Source of the DNA: Syngnathus acus
Taxonomy: Eukaryota > Chordata > Actinopteri > Syngnathiformes > Syngnathidae
DNA: 64,000 bases
NCBI RefSeq assembly: GCF_901709675.1
Contig: NC_051087.1
Span: 2,806,001-2,870,000 of the forward strand
Reading direction: 5' to 3'
Shown here: piece after piece, positions 26,601 to 35,135 of the stretch
Layout of the letters: every line of letters starts with the position of its first letter
Position numbering within the stretch: the first letter of the stretch is position 1
Made by a program: the position numbers and the translations under genes
The notes under the pieces: generated by a model
Databases searched by the model: none
Seen by the model: only the letters and a program-made list of their open reading frames with translations
Told to the model about the DNA's origin: nothing

Positions 26601-29600
26601 AAGAACTTTACTCGCTATTGCTGAGGCTTGGCGGGCATTTTTTTTCTTCCTGCGCAATTTGTTTGACAATGAGAAAGCTTGATATCTCCCAACTAGGGAT
26701 GGGATCTTCAATTTAGAACATTATCCAAGTCCCACTGGAGAAATTCAAACCTTTCCCAAGCATTTCAGAAGATAAATGCACCGTTTGGAAATGTCAAACA
26801 TGAGCACATTTGTCAATTGGTATTTATGTCCCGTATTATAGCAAAGCTACTATGAACTCCCTTAGACCTTTGGTTCGCACGGTTTTGATGATCCCAAGGT
26901 GCGGTGTTGTATGAAGGAAGTCGGACACGAGAGTTCACAACCTTAACAAAAGAGTTCAGCGACAAACTACGAGTGTACGGATCCAGGGTCATGTCGCCAA
27001 CATAGGAACGGATTTTTTGTAAAGCAAAGGAACCTTCGCATTCACAGACCAAGCAAAAAAGAAACAAATGCCAAAAGCAGAAAAAGCTGCTAGTTTTTGT
27101 CACAACTGCCAATCAATAATGCTTCTTTTTTTTCCCCTTTCTGGTGTCTCTTCTAGGATGCTGCGGGCAAGGTGCTGGACCGCTGGAGCATCATGTCCCG
27201 GGAAGAGGAGATCATCACCCTGCAGCAGTTTTTGCGCTTCGGTGAGACCAAATCCATCGTGGAGCTGATGGCCATTCAGGAGAAGGAAGGACAGGCAGTC
27301 ACTGTTCCTTCCGCCAAGACCGACTCCGGGATTAGGACGTTCATTGAGAGCAACAACAGGACGCGCAGTCCGGGACTGCTTACGCATTTAGAGAACAGCA
27401 GCCCATCTAGCATTCACCATTTTGAGAATATCCCCAACAGCTTAGCCTTCCTTCTACCTTTCCAGTACATCAACCCCGTGTCCGCCCCTATGCTCGGCTT
27501 GCCCCCCAACGGGCTGCCGATGGAACAATCCGCTCTCCGGCTTCGGGAGCCTAGCTTGCCCAACCAAGTGGAACAGGTGGAGACAAGCGAGTCGGACATT
27601 TCCATGTCGCCCTTCCGTACCGGCCAGAGTCCGAGCCGCGGACCGCTCGGCACTATGAACAACATCGAACCCAAGACGGAGTCGAGCAACAGGGCGTCGC
27701 CCATCTCGCCGTCTCCGTCCCTGCAGCAGGCTCAACAGCAGCTGAGCCAGCAGCAACGGGAGCAGGGTCAGCAGCAGTCCCAAAACCAGTCTCAGCAACC
27801 CAGCACATTGAGCGACCACCAGGGTCACCACCACTTCGTCAAGGAAGAGCACTCCAAGTGCATCAGTCACACTCCGTTCTCCTCCAAATTGCACCGCATG
27901 CGCCGCATGGCCTCCACCCCTCGCAAAGGCCGCGTCTGCTGCAACTCTTGCGGCAAGACCTTCTACGACAAAGGCACACTTAAGATACACTACAATGCGG
28001 TGCACCTGAAGATCAAACACCGCTGTACGATCGAGGGTTGCAATATGGTCTTCAGCTCCCTGCGCAGCCGCAACCGTCACAGCGCCAACCCGAATCCGCG
28101 GCTGCACATGCCTATGCTGCGCAACAATCGCGACAAGGACCTCATCCGTGCCAACTCCAACTCTGGTACACCAGTCATCTCAAGTACCAAAAACGGTGGC
28201 TTCGCACTTACCAGCCCTGGCAGGCCACCGCTGGGCTTCACCACTCCACCGATAGATCCTATGCTTCAGTCCCCGCTGCAAAGCCCATTGGTGTTCCCCT
28301 CTCTTAAATCTGTGCAGCCAGTTCAACCTGTGCCTCCGTTCTATCGTACGCTACTCTCCCAGGCGGACCTAGTTAGTCCACCGGTTTCACTGCAAACGAG
28401 CCCCATTTTGCCCACCACCACCAACAGCACCACACTGATGGACCAGCAACAGCAGATGCTGGCCGCGGCCGTGGCTTCGCACAATAACATCCACGCGTCC
28501 GAAATGGGAGCCACGTCTCACGGCGTCAACACGTCCGGTGGCAATCAGGAGGCCACGACGGGCCCCGCTGACCCCATGCCCAAGAAAAAGCCTCGTAAAT
28601 CCAGCATGCCCGTGAAGATTGAGAAGGAAGTGATCGACGTGGGGGATGTCTACGAAGACAAAGACGAGGATGACGATGATCATATCAACCACAATCACCA
28701 CCACCACCATTCCACACCGCTCCTTTACAACACGCACATCAAAATGAACGGAAACTACAGCAACAACAACGGCGGCGGCGGCACGGGGAACCACAGCGGT
28801 GATAGCGGCCAGCAATCCCCTTCCCAAGATGAGATGAGCCCCGGCATAACTTTGCGTGGCATGATGAGACAAAGCGAAGATGAATGCCGAGAGGGGGCTG
28901 GCAGCGACGGCAGGGGTGAGCTCCGAGGCTCCGGCGACCTACGCTGTATGGACAGCTACACCTCGGAGGACCAAGACCACGAAAGAGACTTTGAGAACGA
29001 GTCAGAAATCTCAGACTCCAAATTCTATTACCGGGACGACATGATGGATGTGGAGGAACAACAGAAACACTCGCAAAGCGACAAAGACCACAACGACGAT
29101 GGCCGCGAAGAAGGCCATTTGAGGAAAGAAATTGAAGGCAAGGATCACCTTTCGCCATCCCCTCACCAGGACTCCATCAAGGTCAAGGAAGAACTCAATG
29201 ACCCAACTTACGACATGTTCTGCATGAGCCAGTACGGCCTCTACAACGGAGGCATGGCGGCGGCCGCCGCTGCCGCCGCCAGCATGGCCGCCCTTCACGG
29301 GAGCTTCATCTCCTCGATGGGCTACGGCGCCAGCCCGCCCAAGTTCCCCACTTCCCAATCGCCTGACGGAGACCCGTGCTCCAGTCCGGACCCCAAGATC
29401 TGCTACGTGTGCAAGAAGAGCTTCAAAAGCTCCTACAGCATGAAACTGCACTACAAGAACGTCCACCTCAAAGAGATGCACGTGTGCACTGTGGCTGGCT
29501 GCAACGCCGCCTTCCCTTCCCGGCGGAGTCGAGACAGGTCAGTTCTTGATAATTACTTTCTCGTATCGTCACGAGTATGATCTTGAACAGTCTTTATCAC

Positions 29601-32600
29601 GCAAAACTGTTGCATCAGAGCCGCAACAGAAGATCTGGCACCAAACCGCCTTCAGAATCTTTGCATTCTATAACCAGAAAGATTCATGCATACTATGAAA
29701 CAATCGTTGATTGAAACCCAAGATTTTGCCAGCCTCCGTTATGGCTCTGTTGCTTCCTCCAAAAATGAAATACTCGCATCCTGCCATTCAGTGACGTATC
29801 GTATCAACTGAAGCGTGACCCACGAAAAGACGTTTTTCATTTCAAAAATCTATTATATACACCTGCATATTATAGCGCCAGCTAGCTAGCTGCTAGTTAG
29901 TCTCAAATGTAAATAAATGAATAAATAAGCTCAATTCCGTGACATCTGCTCCCCGTCAAGTTCGGAAGAGGCAGATGTCAGCATGACTCACACACATACA
30001 CAGTAACACTCCAGCCTCCAGCTGCAGTTTTGTTTACCTGCCCTCTCTCCTCCCGCCTTGTCGCAGAGGTGAAGGCGCGTGCATTAGCATTGACAGCTGT
30101 TAGTCAAACCGCTGCATTTATTAGCACGTCAGGGGGAAGGTGAACAGAGACCCCCGGGTTTGTTAACACGTAGCGGTCCCCCGCCCCGCCGCAGATCATA
30201 CAGTACGTCCACGGTAGCAGCACGGGGGAGCACGGCCGGGCCACATCGATGGCGTGTGGAACGCGCGGCGCATCGTTGTTGCCACAGGCGAGTGCGCACC
30301 CGTGAATGGAATACAAAGCAGTATCTTTGGGGGGAATATAAGAGACTGACCTTTTGGGTGTTGACGTCAAGCTACTAGCATAGCTGCCATCGTCATATTT
30401 TAGCAATTTAACACTTTGCTATGGTCTACGTTTTCTTTTTGGGACTTAGAGACATTAACATCGTCTCCACAAAAAACAAGGCACTCCAAAATAATTTTGT
30501 CATGTAAATGAATGGACACGAATTAAAAACATTATGCTATCCTTTTTTTCCACTGTGTGCTCATACGACAAACTGTTTAAATCTACCAAGGAATAATTTA
30601 TTAATAAATCTTTATACCTCTAAAATATGGCTTTACTGTTCTCAGTGGGGGATAAATTCCTGAGAGCATATGGGACATATTATTCAAAAGACTTTTACAA
30701 GATGAGGAATATGCGGGCTCTCGTCGTTTCCGTCCCTTGATAGCGCGCTAATGACATAATGCACGTTGGCGTGTAACGACGGCAATAAAACGCCAATGCG
30801 ATGCGCTTGTTTTCATAAAACCCATTTAAGTCCAAAGAGATTAGGAAATGTTGACATAACAATGCCCGTTATTACTTTTAACGGAGATAAATCAGGTTCC
30901 ATTCTTCTCGCCGCTAATTTTATTTACAGCCAATTGTGCGGCAATAACAGCTAATTGGCACTCGTTTCTGCCGGTTCGCCTCGGCAATGAATATAAAAGG
31001 TCCACTGGCCTGCGTGTTAGTCTTGCCTTTTAAACTCTTGCAATATGGAAGTGTTAGGCTGCATCGTCATCTTGTTTTTAATGCAATGCGGTGTGAAACA
31101 AAGACGACTCTTGCGCTCGGATTACCGTATTTTTTTCCAAATATTAGCCCCGTCCAGTGAGTTCCTTATTTACCGCGGGGAGTTGGAAGAGGACGGCGTG
31201 TGATTAAGTGCAGCAAAGCGTCATCATTATTAGACCCGTTAATGTAGACACCAGTTATTCATCTCGTTTTAATTTAGCATATTTTTAGCCTTCGCTTAGG
31301 TACTTGAACTTGTTCTTTCCTCGCCGCATCGTTCCGGCGGGCCGGTCCCTCGTCGCGGCAACGGAGAGAGAGAGAGTGAAGGTTAATTATGTTGGAGAGC
31401 ACACCCCGTCTTCGTCCCCCTCGTCCTCCCGCAAGTCCCCACACGGGATGCGAGGGGCCCTGTAAGCGCTCCTTCGCAGTCTGTTTGTTCTTCATCGCTC
31501 TCCCTTTTATGTTACTTATAGGGGGGGGACGATTTGAATCGGAAAATTTCTTTGAAGAAAATGCCAAATCTAGACTACTGAGTTCATTCATATTGTAAAA
31601 GGACAAGAAATTCGTTGCATCATAGAAATCCATTGAAATCACAACGAATCGAAACGAATTGAATTGTTCTCGAATCGTATTCCGCTTTATGTATCGAGTT
31701 ACAAATCGTCTTATTGGAGAGATGCGCAACCTTATTATTCGTTTTATAATAGTTCTCATTAAATACAACATGTATTGAGAGGATCTAAGAGAATGTACAA
31801 AGAGGTTGACATCATCCAGAGCGTTCTATTTCCAAGTCACACGCAAGACTTAAGTCGTAGCTCTTCATCATAGCTGGCACGGCGGGGAAAACCAGTAGAG
31901 GGAAACGATAAATATCATTAAAATCCACGTCCTCCCACTTGCGCCGAAACCTGAGAACAAAGCCCAAACGACAGCAAAGCGGCCAGTGTCGGACTCGACA
32001 CAATCAAGACGAGCTTGAAAGATGATTAACGTCGAGGCGGGACAAGTGAAAATGTTCCTTCCTGCTTTCTTCGTTCTCTTCCTCCTCTGCATCGTCCAAA
32101 AAAAAAAAGCGAGAAGATGACCGGGAGGAAGAGAGGCGAATTTGGAAGTGAGCTAATCAGAGCGATGGAGGGGGTGGGACATGTGGGCAGAAAGTCCAAA
32201 TCTGATAAATGAGGAGATTAGTGCACTGTGCAGGTGGATTCTGATTTCTGAAAAAAATAAATATTTTTGGAAAATATCAGATTTTTTTTCTGTAGCTCTG
32301 TGTGTGTGTAGTTGGAAAATTATTAATCCATTTATTTTTAGTATCGGGGTCACATTTGGGGAAAGATGTGTTACGAAAATGAAGTTGACTTTCCTTTTGA
32401 ACATTTTTTTTAATTTTGAAAAATAAATAAATGTATTTTTCCTTTTTTCCATCTAGAAAATATGTTGCCTTATGTTGATTAAGAAAAACATTGTATTTTC
32501 CATTTATTTATTTTCAAACAAAAACATTCTCGTAAAAATAGACAATTGACCAGTGTGGCCCTGATACTTACTGATGTGTTTATATAATTTTGGTGATTTT

Positions 32601-34826
32601 CTTTCAACATAATATGGTGACGTTTTGAAAGGGGCTACTGCAGACTCACTTTGAGCTTATTAGCAGTGAAGGTGTTGTTGTCTTTCAAACCCCAAAATAG
32701 GGCCCGCCTACCCGAGCATCACTAACAGCATCGCCATCTTTGACATTTAAAAAAAAAAAAAAAAAAATCCCGAGTTTGTGGCTTTTTCAACACCGACGTA
32801 GGATCCACAGTGGTGTCCCACTTGGTCCAAAAGAACACCCGACTCATTTTGGCGCTAAGCTAAAACACGATAGCGGCCGCTCATCCCTCTTTTTTCGATG
32901 CGCCATATTGCTCAGCACAGTTCCACACTCTCACGGCATGCTGACGATGCTCGAGTGGACGGGCTCGCGCTTGCCCGGAAAAGGGTCCCTCAAATGAATG
33001 TATTTCTACCTCTTGCAGGACAATGTCGGATAGGGAAGTAAATAATTAAAGGAAAGGGACCCTTTTTGACTGCACCAACCCTGCCACTGCTGGTAAGCTC
33101 GACTTATCCATTGTGACTCCATACAGTATGTGCCCATCTGTGTATTTATTTTTTTTTTGGACTTTAATTTGTCACCTCCCTGCATGTGTAAGGGAGACAT
33201 GTAAAGGTGTCTCGGTTATGGTGGGCCTTGGCTTTCTGTCTGTTGCAGTTTTTGTATTGTGACAAGTGTATGCCCCCCCCCCTCCTTATAAAGCCTGGCA
33301 AACTATGAAGGCAAAGCAAAAGCATTGATTTTTTTTTTTTTTTTCTTCAGGCATTTTGCACCCCTTGGCATGGCTTTTTGTATGCAAAAAAAAAAAAAAA
33401 ATCCCATCCTGGCATCATCATATCAAGCACGCTGTATTAAAAATAAAAAAAAATCTAAATGTTGAACTTAATTAAAGCCAGAGCGACACGAAGAAATGCC
33501 GCCATGGCCTAGTGCTAATACGCTATCCAGTTCCCCCTTGATTATCACATTACAGCGGCTCGAATCAATTGATAAACTCCCATTCAATATGCCGCGACTA
33601 TTTAATTGAGTCACAGTCTATTGGATTTGAGCGCCGTGCACGCTGCAGACATGCTGACAGCAGTAAACACTGTCAGGATGCGCTCTTGTTCTCGCTCGCT
33701 CGCTCGCTCTGTCTGCGCTACGCTACGCTAAGAAGCGCTGCCTTGGTCCTTAGACATCGGAATGATGCTTTCATCTGTTATTTCCTAAGGCAGCGCTTCT
33801 CATTTATTTTTTTGCTACAGAAGAAAATATTTCCTGCACCCCTCCCTACTCTCTAAATAGTTAATAATTTGTCGATAGAATATTTGAATTGTATCCATTT
33901 TCCTGACAAGATCGCTACTGCCACCTACTGTAGTGGATGAGCAATTACGCTATTTTAGTATGGCGGGTTTAAAGTGGAGGACATTTGAGGAATTGAACTG
34001 CCCAACGTGGACGATTGATACTCATTGCGGTTTGTTTTTGTTTCTTTGCGTCAGGCACAGCTCCAACATTAACCTGCACCGCAAACTGCTGACCAAAGAG
34101 CTGGACGACATTGTCCTGGACCCCCAACTCACGCCACTGCCCAAGGACTTTGGAGCCGAGTTACTGGCCAAGATTTACGCCGGGCACCACCACCACATGG
34201 CTTTGGACCCCATGGGCGGGATGGCTTTCCGAGGCCTCGGCCCCGCCGCCCTGATGCGAGGCGAGCGTTCCCCCACGGGCAACGAGTACCCTCGGCACCC
34301 TCTCCATCAAGACCTAAAGAACAACCACCACCACCACCACCTCGGCGGCTTCCCCCGAGGAGGGCCGGACGACTACGTGGTCCTGGACCTGAGCACCGCG
34401 TCCATCGTCCAATCCGGCGGCAGCATCCACTCCTCGCACGAGTCGGACGAGGGCAGCGACGAAGGCATCCTATTGGACGAGCTGGAGGAGGACGAGGAGG
34501 ATGACGACGAGGGCAACAGCGAAGGGGAGGACTGCCGTGGCGGCCGCCAGGACGAGAGCGGGGAAAAGAGCGGACTGGCGCGCTCGCAGTCCCCGTACCG
34601 CCTCTCGTCGGAGAACGGCGGCGGGATCGTGTGCAACATTTGCCAGAAAATGTACAGCAACAAGGGGACGTTGCGCGTGCACTACAAGACGGTGCACCTG
34701 CGCGAGATGCACAAATGCAAGGTGGCCGGCTGCAACATGGTCTTCAGCTCCGTACGCAGCCGCAACAGACACTCGCAGAACCCCAACCTGCACAAGAACA
34801 TGCCCTTCGCTACACTCATCGGCTAA
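5508..34826 (+). CDS. bnc2: basonuclin 2 (zinc-finger protein), 5' partial, four coding exons
   Basis: Spliced CDS join(5508-5610, 6740-6975, 27157-29537, 34055-34826) gives 1163 residues to the TAA stop; the N-terminus is outside the window. Basonuclins are nuclear C2H2 zinc-finger proteins. BNC2 is linked to transcription and mRNA processing, and in zebrafish its loss (bonaparte) disrupts adult pigment stripes. Seen here (residue 1 = first residue of the 5508 exon): Cys-rich block 1-35; conserved helical block to about 150; Gln-rich stretch ~302-328; zinc-finger pair 1 at 375-430; basic NLS near 588-594; His/Asn/Gly-rich and acidic stretches; Ala8 near 814; pair 2 at 862-915; acidic tract near 1050-1065; pair 3 at 1100-1153. 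The [13 protein letters not shown] stretch and the overall text match BNC2 rather than its paralog BNC1. Human BNC2 is 1099 residues in full, so this protein is longer even without its start. All four introns and exon edges obey GT-AG and phase. Confidence 0.96.
5611..6739 (+). other. bnc2 intron, 1129 bp
   Basis: A short intron bounded by GTAAGG and TTCTTCAG. It contains a G-rich purine tract at about 6328-6387 and a pyrimidine-rich stretch at 6132-6180. No exon, RNA gene or mobile element was recognised. Confidence 0.9.
6740..6975 (+). CDS. bnc2: bnc2 exon: conserved basonuclin N-terminal domain
   Basis: The acceptor is TTCTTCAG ending at 6739 and the donor is CTGCAG|GTCAGA at 6975/6976. 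The exon is 236 nt: it completes the split Ala codon, adds 78 codons and ends in phase 0. It encodes [18 protein letters not shown], then a [14 protein letters not shown] stretch and the helical [16 protein letters not shown] region, ending YILQ. This is the most conserved non-finger part of basonuclins and the best discriminator for BNC2. Unusually, the frame stays open past the donor to 7203 (see the adjoining tandem repeat), so intron retention would add about 75 residues rather than stopping at once. Confidence 0.96.
7008..7170 (+). repeat. Three-copy degenerate tandem repeat next to a bnc2 donor, in frame
   Basis: Units begin at GCGCTACTTTTGT (7011), GCACTACTTTTGT (7083) and GCGCTACTTTTGT (7145), spaced 72 and 62 nt. 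Each includes AAAGC and then a diverged tail with GATGCC/GGTGCC. Read in the frame of the preceding exon it has no stop until 7203 and gives related peptides [10 protein letters not shown] and [10 protein letters not shown]. It is probably an intronic minisatellite rather than coding sequence; the open frame is the odd part. Confidence 0.8.
8690..9094. repeat. Degenerate ~20-bp minisatellite (TATCTAGTATCGAGT-type)
   Basis: About 400 bp built from diverged copies of a unit like TATCTATCTAGTATCGAGTG (e.g. near 8925, 8940, 9000, 9050), mixed with shorter TAGTATC/GAGTATC words. It runs directly into a (CATC)n-like tract at 9085-9145. No open frame or RNA signature. Confidence 0.85.
9085..9145. 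repeat. Imperfect (CATC)n / (CCAT)n tract
   Basis: TATCCATCCATCCCTCCATCT followed by similar words; it adjoins the upstream minisatellite and may have grown from it. Confidence 0.8.
9779..9803. repeat. (AC)n microsatellite
   Basis: Uninterrupted AC dinucleotides following CAGCACT. Confidence 0.9.
12425..12510 (-). mobile_element. hAT-like nonautonomous element fragment
   Basis: Contains AAGTTCAATACAACTGAA (12433-12450), 17 of 18 identical to part of the fragment at 15314-15339, followed by CCTGTGAATCACTTGTGTA and a CCACTAGGGGGCGCC block. Fish hAT-like repeats often carry this order of sequence; the family assignment is from memory and unconfirmed. Confidence 0.45.
12480..12494 (+). promoter_or_regulatory. 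CTCF-type motif
   Basis: CCACTAGGGGGCGCC fits the vertebrate CTCF core consensus (CCASYAGRKGGC) at every position. It lies inside a transposon-like fragment, so it may be a dispersed site rather than an anciently conserved insulator. Occupancy is unknown. Confidence 0.5.
13326..13344 (+). repeat. G19 homopolymer, possible quadruplex
   Basis: Uninterrupted run of 19 G flanked by GAGGA and AGAAAAGGGGG. Such runs can form G-quadruplexes and are prone to sequencing length errors. Confidence 0.8.
15296..15345 (-). mobile_element. hAT-like fragment, second copy
   Basis: The reverse complement of 15314-15339 matches 21185-21210 at 25 of 26 positions, and the next bases (TTCAAAACATT on the minus strand) are also similar. 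A short remnant only. Confidence 0.5.
15360..15545 (+). repeat. Imperfect tandem duplication, about 1.7 copies
   Basis: A unit with TCTCCCGATTA, CCGATTTACAAAACATG, GCCAACTGCA, CACCTCC and TTCTCAAGTCTC occurs from about 15362 and again from about 15481. The second copy lacks roughly 30 bp. The short frames across it encode nothing recognisable. Confidence 0.8.
16160..16700. repeat. A/T-rich low-complexity segment
   Basis: About 540 bp dominated by A/T with many AATAAATA and AAAAAGTATTGAA words, the latter seen twice (near 16500 and 16590). Nothing coding. Confidence 0.6.
17632..17703 (-). mobile_element. Fragment of a dispersed fish repeat (tRNA-like, GGTGGAGCAGTGGTTAGCAC)
   Basis: The minus strand of 17673-17692 reads GGTGGAGCAGTGGTTAGCAC, followed by TTGTGACTCACAACTGAGAA and GAAGGTTC. 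This resembles a very common tRNA-like interspersed repeat of teleosts, diverged at its 3' side. It is not a functional tRNA: the arms do not pair. Confidence 0.55.
18155..18176. repeat. (CA)11 microsatellite
   Basis: Uninterrupted CA run ending at AATTTGACC. Confidence 0.9.
18341..18380 (+). mobile_element. Fragment of dispersed fish repeat (CAATTTTATTTATATAGC core)
   Basis: GTCAATTTTATTTATATAGC followed by CCTTAATCACAA is a core found in very many fish genomic repeats. Only about 40 bp are recognisable. Confidence 0.5.
18675..18694. repeat. (GT)10 microsatellite
   Basis: GT run preceding GCGTGTATG. Confidence 0.9.
18891..18911. repeat. (CA)10 microsatellite
   Basis: CA run ending in CGTGCC. 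Nearby 18836-18868 is also CA-rich but interrupted. Confidence 0.9.
21094..21225 (+). mobile_element. hAT-like fragment with terminal-type GGGGTTCTCGAACTTTTTT
   Basis: GGGGGTTCTCGAACTTTTTT near 21096-21114 resembles the terminal sequence of many fish hAT elements (GGTTCTCAAACTTTTT). About 70 bp later the segment 21185-21210 matches the inverted fragment at 15314-15339 (25/26). Together they suggest one nonautonomous family with at least three remnants in this intron. Confidence 0.5.
24684..24760 (+). mobile_element. Decayed dispersed repeat with hammerhead-like core
   Basis: CTGACGA (24684-24690), AGCCTCCTCAGATG, then GAAACGTC (24711-24718), followed by CAGACCAGTCTAGTTGC. Less decayed fish repeats that I recall share CTGACGAAGCCTC...GAAACGTC with a pairing stem between the two boxes; here the stem is broken. 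CTGAnGA-stem-GAAA is the hammerhead ribozyme core order. The family (possibly Penelope-like) is inference. Confidence 0.35.
25200..25460. other. Candidate conserved noncoding block
   Basis: Unique-looking mixed-composition sequence with several homeodomain-type cores (GATTAATTC, GTAATTATTTGCTAATAG, CATTAACC, GTAATGACAG) and a GCGGTTTAGCCGC near-palindrome. No repeat signature and no frame. An enhancer role is speculative. Confidence 0.2.
26954..27046 (-). pseudogene. Possible hAT transposase C-terminal remnant
   Basis: The minus-strand frame reads [20 protein letters not shown] followed by [11 protein letters not shown]. This resembles the hAT dimerisation motif pattern (CERSFS-LrriKtyLR--M--eRL--LAL). 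Only about 30 residues fit and the flanks do not. It sits just 110 bp before a bnc2 exon. Chance similarity is a real alternative. Confidence 0.2.
27157..29537 (+). CDS. bnc2: bnc2 giant exon: zinc-finger pair 1, NLS, most of pair 2
   Basis: The acceptor is TTCTAG ending at 27156 and the donor is GACAG|GTCAGT at 29537/29538. The exon has 793 codons plus two bases (AG of an Arg codon). In order: [10 protein letters not shown] and the [20 protein letters not shown] stretch; a Ser/Pro-rich region; a Gln-rich segment at 27721-27801; finger pair 1 (CNSCGKTF... and [10 protein letters not shown]..., C2H2) at 27940-28107; PKKKPRKSS basic NLS at 28579-28605, followed by VKIEKE, a sumoylation-type motif; HNHHHHH at 28690-28710; an Asn/Gly tract; an IKVKEE motif near 29176-29193; Ala8 at 29257-29280; and pair 2 beginning with CYVCKKSF at 29401. 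The exon ends inside the fourth finger, just before its first zinc-binding His. Retaining the next intron would add 13-14 residues and stop at 29578-29580. Confidence 0.97.
30740..31030. other. Candidate conserved noncoding block
   Basis: Unique-looking sequence with GCTAATGACATAATGCACG, CCGTTATTACTTTTAACGG (a near-perfect inverted repeat), CCGCTAATTTTATTTACAGCC and AACAGCTAATTGGCAC. Homeodomain-type cores are dense. Conservation untested. Confidence 0.25.
31520..31735. mobile_element. Diverged dispersed repeat with AATCGAAACGAATTG words
   Basis: GGGGGGACGATTTGAATCGG at the left and repeated GAATCGAAACGAATTGAA / TCGAATCGTATTCC words at the right resemble fish DNA-transposon remnants rich in AATCGAAT. 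Similar words occur near 36530, 44880 and 63100. The family is not identified. Confidence 0.3.
33731..33800. repeat. Perfect 14-bp inverted repeat, 42-nt loop
   Basis: AGAAGCGCTGCCTT (33731-33744) and AAGGCAGCGCTTCT (33787-33800) are exact reverse complements. The right arm continues as CTTCTCATTTATTTTTTTGC..GAAGAAAATATTTCC, reminiscent of fish hAT ends (CAGNGNTTCTCA). It may be two abutting transposon termini or a transcribed hairpin about 250 bp before the last coding exon. Confidence 0.7.
34055..34826 (+). CDS. bnc2: bnc2 last coding exon: end of finger pair 2, pair 3, stop
   Basis: The acceptor is GCGTCAG ending at 34054. The first G completes the split Arg codon; HSSNINLH at 34056-34079 then supplies the two histidines of finger 4. 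Next come LLTKELDD, His-rich patches ([16 protein letters not shown]), a VLDLS motif at 34380-34394 and a Ser-rich [14 protein letters not shown] stretch. An acidic run follows near 34478-34533, then finger pair 3 (CNICQKMY... and [10 protein letters not shown]...) from 34632 to about 34796. The stop is TAA at 34824-34826. VLDLS resembles the PxDLS motif bound by the CtBP corepressor; binding is only inferred. Short upstream frames starting at 33933 are intronic and not part of the gene. Confidence 0.96.
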
Positions 34827-35127
34827 AATCCTCCTCCTCCTCCAGCGCCACCCACCACCGAAAAAAAAAAAAAAAAACTTTCGGAATGACTCGAGCGAGG
34901 ACTTCCTGCTTCATGATCGGAAAAAAAACTCGTTTTGTTCATTGGAGTTTCATGAACCCGCCCCTCCCCTCCGGTTTTCTCTCCAAAGAATCTATCAAAC
35001 CTCTTATTTGTGACCTTGCCTGCAGACAAGATAGTATTGAGGAAAAAAAACTTGTTGTATTTGTGTAATGATAGCTTTTAAATGAACCCCCTCTTGAAAC
35101 GGAGGGAAAAAGCATGACAGCTTCATT

Positions 35128-35135
35128 TGTAAATA
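35128..35135 (+). promoter_or_regulatory. Pumilio-type element TGTAAATA in the 3' UTR
   Basis: Exact match to the PUF consensus TGTANATA about 300 nt after the stop codon. A single 8-mer can occur by chance. Confidence 0.35.

Larger units (their letters stand above)
6976..27156 (+). other. bnc2 intron, 20.2 kb, repeats and transposon remnants
   Basis: Bounded by GTCAGA and TTCTAG. No convincing exon on either strand; the open frames inside (longest about 150 codons) lack recognisable domains and are of a length expected by chance. It holds the tandem repeats at 7008-7170, 8690-9094 and 15360-15545, and (CA)n/(GT)n runs at 7837-7849, 9779-9803, 18155-18176, 18675-18694 and 18891-18911. G runs lie at 13326-13344 (G19), 17895-17907 and 20900-20912. 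hAT-like fragments, a decayed repeat with a hammerhead-like core, and G/C-mixed blocks with ATTA motifs (for example 13080-13310 and 25200-25460) complete it. Confidence 0.85.
29538..34054 (+). other. bnc2 last coding intron, 4.5 kb
   Basis: Bounded by GTCAGT and GCGTCAG. It splits zinc finger 4 between Arg and the first zinc-binding His (phase 2). It contains a unique-looking block at 30740-31030, a diverged repeat with AATCGAAACGAATTG words at about 31520-31735, poly(A) at 32749-32767, C10 at about 33274-33283, T16 at about 33330-33345 and A16 at about 33386-33402. A (CTCG)n run lies at 33691-33709 and an inverted repeat at 33731-33800. No exon or RNA gene was recognised. Confidence 0.85.

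Noticed and set aside
27454-28107. 217-codon minus-strand open frame
   Set aside because: It is antisense to the bnc2 giant exon; its Val/Leu/Ala-rich text is a shadow of GC-rich coding sequence.
28387-29481. Other long minus-strand frames (28387-28872, 28739-29158, 29011-29481)
   Set aside because: Also antisense shadows of the bnc2 exon, with no domain of their own.
33320-33360. Long T tract followed by TTCAG, exon-like acceptor
   Set aside because: No conserved frame or downstream donor follows; the true acceptor at 34054 joins the finger precisely.
33933-34054. In-frame ATG upstream of the last exon as an alternative start
   Set aside because: The sequence is intronic and not basonuclin-like; the acceptor at 34054 is clear.
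34373-34793. Minus-strand frames over the last exon
   Set aside because: They are shadows; the Ser-rich run is the complement of the acidic codons.
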